Shown here piece by piece: positions 31,002-33,550 of a DNA stretch of 33,550 nucleotides. Numbering within the stretch: position 1 is the stretch's first letter; every line of letters begins with the position of its first letter. Source of the stretch: Chitinophagaceae bacterium (GTDB lineage: Bacteria; Bacteroidota; Bacteroidia; Chitinophagales; Chitinophagaceae); assembly GCA_947454155.1 (NCBI GenBank), contig CANGIT010000022.1, positions 1-33,550 of the forward strand, given 5' to 3'. A program made the translations under genes and the position numbers. The notes beneath the pieces were generated by a model that was not told the DNA's origin, searched no databases, and saw nothing but the letters and a program-made list of their open reading frames with translations.

Positions 31002-33550
31002 ATGAAAAGAAAGATTGTCATCTTCTTGTTTTCTGTATTGGCATTTCTTGATGTTTCTGCAAGGCGTTTTTATGTCAGCAGTACCTCAGGAAATGACACT
31101 TATTCATTTGTGCAAGCCCAAAACGCTGCAACACCTTGGGCAACACTTACTCAGCTCAAAGCCAATTTAAATAACATTACGGCTGGAGATACCATCTCTT
31201 TCAAATGCGGGGATGATTTTCCGGGCACTTTATCCATCAACAGATCTGGAGTATTATACAGTCCCATTGTGTTTAATTCTTATGGCACCGGCAACAAACC
31301 CAGATTTACTGGTACAGGTGCTGCCATCACTTATTTGTTTTATGCATTCACACAAAATTATCTCGTGTTCGATGGTTTGGAAGTTTCTGATCCTTTACTC
31401 AGAACTGATCTATCCAGAGTAGTGTTGTCAAATATTCAAAGAGCATTTACTCTTGATCAATGTAATAATTCAGTGATAAAGAATTGTACCATTTCATTGG
31501 TAGGTACAGGTATATATTTGAACGGAGGGGGCTATCATATCATTGAAAAAAATACGATTTACGATTTAAGAATGATTGTCAATACTAATGATGGTTCTCA
31601 GCCTGGAAACAATGATGATTATGGGGCAAATCCTATTACTTTGAGCAGCTCCAATAATATTATCAGAAACAACACGATGTATGGGGCATGGGCGCAGTCA
31701 TTTGATTACAACTGGGATGGTGGGGCGATTGAATTTTATGATAACGGAACTGGTGTTACAAACAATATAATTAGTTACAATTCAATTTATGATTGTCTGG
31801 GTGTGGTAGAAGTGTTTGGCCTATGTGACAATAACAGTTTTTACTACAATAAAATGGTCAATAATGGCAATTTCGCCTATTATCATAATGATTGTACCGG
31901 CTGGAGTTTCAATAACAATGCTTTCGTAGAAACTACAACTCCTAGGGGTAGTCCAAATTTTGTAATAGGGGCAAAGCTGGGTACAACCATTGGTCTTGCC
32001 ATGAAAAACAATGTATTTCAAATCAATACCGGTGTTACATTATTGAATACTCCACGATTTTCTCCTTTTGATCATACCAATAATGTTTACAAACTCTCCA
32101 ATGGAACTGTTCACAACTATACTTTAACACCAACCGAGGTCAATACAACAGCTGCTGTATGGACTACAACTACAGATGTAAATCCGGTTAATTGGAATTA
32201 CACGCCAATCACTGGGGGCTTATTAAACAATAGTGGCATTTCTATCGGATTAACTGCTGACTTTTCTTCAAATGTTGTTAGTAATCCACCGGATATAGGA
32301 ATTATTGAAGTATCTAATTTGGTTTCGAGTAGTTTATCATGTACAGTTACATCTTCCTCTATAGCTTGTGGTGGAGGTAATGCTGTTGTAACTGTAGCCG
32401 CTTCAGGTGGCACACCACCTTATACAGGAACTGGAACGTTTAATGTGCAGGCGGGAAATTATTCTTACACTGTGACCGACGCCACAGGGGCTGTAAAAAC
32501 AACTTCTATCACAGTCAATCAGCCTTTACCAATTGTTCCAACAGTAAGCGCAGGTCGCATCATCATATTCGGCAACACCACAACAATTACAGCCACTGCA
32601 ACAGGTGGTACAGGTACATTTACATATAAACTAAACAGTGGTGCCTATCAGGCCTCCGGCAGTTTTACAGGCGTAAGAGCTGGCGCCGATACGGTTTATA
32701 TAAAAGATGCCAACGGTTGTGTGACCACCACCAGATTGGTGATTACTCAACCGAGTGCGTTATTGGTTCCTACCGTTACTGCTTTGAACAACCCTGTACT
32801 TTGCAATGGCAATACCACAACAGTAACTGTTGCAGCTACCGGCGGAACACCACCTTATACAGGCACAGGCACATTTACGGTGGGAGCAGGAACCTATACT
32901 TATCCTGTTACGGACTCAAACGGCGTTGTAGTAAATGCGAGCATCACAGTCACTCAGCCGGGAGTTATTGCAGGTACGGTCACATCTGGAACCATATCGG
33001 TTTACGGTGCCAAAACAACCATCACAGTGAGTGGTGTCAGTGGAGGCGTATCACCTTTTACTTATTCATTGGATGGAGGTGCATATCAAAGCACAACGTC
33101 TTTCACTAATGTTGTGGCAGGTACACACACCATAATTATTAAAGACAATAAAGGTTGTACCTTAACCAAAACTCTGACCATCACCCAGCCGGCCAGTACA
33201 TTGGCCTGCACTTCGTCAGCTTCAGCAATCTTATGTAATGGCGGAACTTCCACAGTAGTAGTAACAGCTACCGGTGGTACATCACCTTACACCTATGCAT
33301 TAACGGGCGGTGCATCACAAAGTACAGGCACCTTTGCAGGTGTATTGCCTGGTTCTTATACATATACCGTAACGGATGCGGTAGGTTCTGTGAAGACTAC
33401 GACAATTACTATTGCACAGCCAACGGCGATTGTTCCAACGGTAACCGCAGGTCGCATTATCATCTTCGGAAATACCACTACTATTACAGCCACTGCTACT
33501 GGTGGAACGGGGACTTATACTTATAAATTGAACAGTGGTGCCTATCAGGC
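31002..33550 (+). CDS. second beta-helix protein with alternating SprB-like repeats, 3' end missing
   Basis: A tandem paralogue of the preceding gene: ATG at 31002, signal peptide (about 1-20, MKRKIVIFLFSVLAFL), beta-helix domain (about 21-440) closely matching the first, for example YDLRMIVNTNDGSQPGN and RFSPFDHTNNVYKLSNGT, then SprB-like A and B repeats from about residue 445. At least three A units (cysteine codons at 32367, 32802 and 33234) and parts of three B units fit in the window; the frame is open at the right edge with 849 codons seen. A C-terminal T9SS domain is expected beyond but not seen. The function is presumed to be like that of the first copy, at the cell surface. Confidence 0.86.
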   Translation, partial: MKRKIVIFLFSVLAFLDVSARRFYVSSTSGNDTYSFVQAQNAATPWATLTQLKANLNNITAGDTISFKCGDDFPGTLSINRSGVLYSPIVFNSYGTGNKPRFTGTGAAITYLFYAFTQNYLVFDGLEVSDPLLRTDLSRVVLSNIQRAFTLDQCNNSVIKNCTISLVGTGIYLNGGGYHIIEKNTIYDLRMIVNTNDGSQPGNNDDYGANPITLSSSNNIIRNNTMYGAWAQSFDYNWDGGAIEFYDNGTGVTNNIISYNSIYDCLGVVEVFGLCDNNSFYYNKMVNNGNFAYYHNDCTGWSFNNNAFVETTTPRGSPNFVIGAKLGTTIGLAMKNNVFQINTGVTLLNTPRFSPFDHTNNVYKLSNGTVHNYTLTPTEVNTTAAVWTTTTDVNPVNWNYTPITGGLLNNSGISIGLTADFSSNVVSNPPDIGIIEVSNLVSSSLSCTVTSSSIACGGGNAVVTVAASGGTPPYTGTGTFNVQAGNYSYTVTDATGAVKTTSITVNQPLPIVPTVSAGRIIIFGNTTTITATATGGTGTFTYKLNSGAYQASGSFTGVRAGADTVYIKDANGCVTTTRLVITQPSALLVPTVTALNNPVLCNGNTTTVTVAATGGTPPYTGTGTFTVGAGTYTYPVTDSNGVVVNASITVTQPGVIAGTVTSGTISVYGAKTTITVSGVSGGVSPFTYSLDGGAYQSTTSFTNVVAGTHTIIIKDNKGCTLTKTLTITQPASTLACTSSASAILCNGGTSTVVVTATGGTSPYTYALTGGASQSTGTFAGVLPGSYTYTVTDAVGSVKTTTITIAQPTAIVPTVTAGRIIIFGNTTTITATATGGTGTYTYKLNSGAYQ

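Noticed and set aside
32717..33109. 130-residue frame inside the second beta-helix gene
   Set aside because: It is the shifted frame of the SprB-repeat coding sequence; the Thr/Gly-rich frame from 31002 is the real one.

Overview
The window looks like a chromosome segment of a Bacteroidota bacterium, most likely Chitinophagaceae or a close relative. Several signs point this way: promoters of the TTTG-N19/20-TAnnTTTG type, few obvious Shine-Dalgarno sites, SprB-type repeat proteins with a type IX secretion (T9SS) C-terminal domain, a FISUMP lipoprotein, a DUF1599 / MauE-DoxX gene pair, a signal peptidase I with an extra N-terminal membrane domain, and intergenic palindromes built on ACCCCGAAGGGGT. 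The genus is an inference; no rRNA is present.

Layout. (1) 1-3576 is a hexuronate / 2-keto-3-deoxygluconate (KDG) module: a KDG kinase running off the left edge, and divergently a YhcH-family protein, KDPG aldolase and a hexuronate-type MFS transporter, interrupted by a mosaic of palindromic repeats. (2) 3647-6101, minus strand: fatty acid desaturase, AlkD-like DNA glycosylase and an AraC regulator. (3) 6240-11884 is a xylose operon facing away from the AraC gene: xylulokinase, xylose isomerase, a sodium/solute symporter and a secreted GH43-like enzyme. (4) 11900-13204 is a FISUMP lipoprotein.

(5) 13205-16269 is the accessory region. It is AT-rich and holds only toxin/antitoxin-like genes: a class II Fic protein, a DUF4160/DUF2442 pair and HicAB. 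They are separated by five copies of a motif made of an intergenic hairpin followed by TTGTCGGGAyGAyT, which is the 3' end of a tRNA read in reverse. The last copy is the real tRNA-Pro(GGG) gene. This resembles a stack of small cassettes inserted at, or templated on, a tRNA 3' end; no integrase is in view. It is my best candidate for an undescribed arrangement.

(6) 16518-25330 is housekeeping: an NtrC-like response regulator without a DNA-binding domain, signal peptidase I, cytidine deaminase, NDP kinase, NrnA-like DHH phosphoesterase, FKBP lipoprotein, dihydropteroate synthase, DUF1599 and a MauE/DoxX-thioredoxin fusion. (7) 25411-26445 is a lone oligopeptide-type ABC permease. (8) 26700-33550 holds two tandem paralogous giant secreted proteins, each a parallel beta-helix followed by strictly alternating A/B SprB-like repeats. 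The first ends in a T9SS sorting domain; the second runs off the right edge.

All calls come from reading the sequence. No database search or folding program was run.
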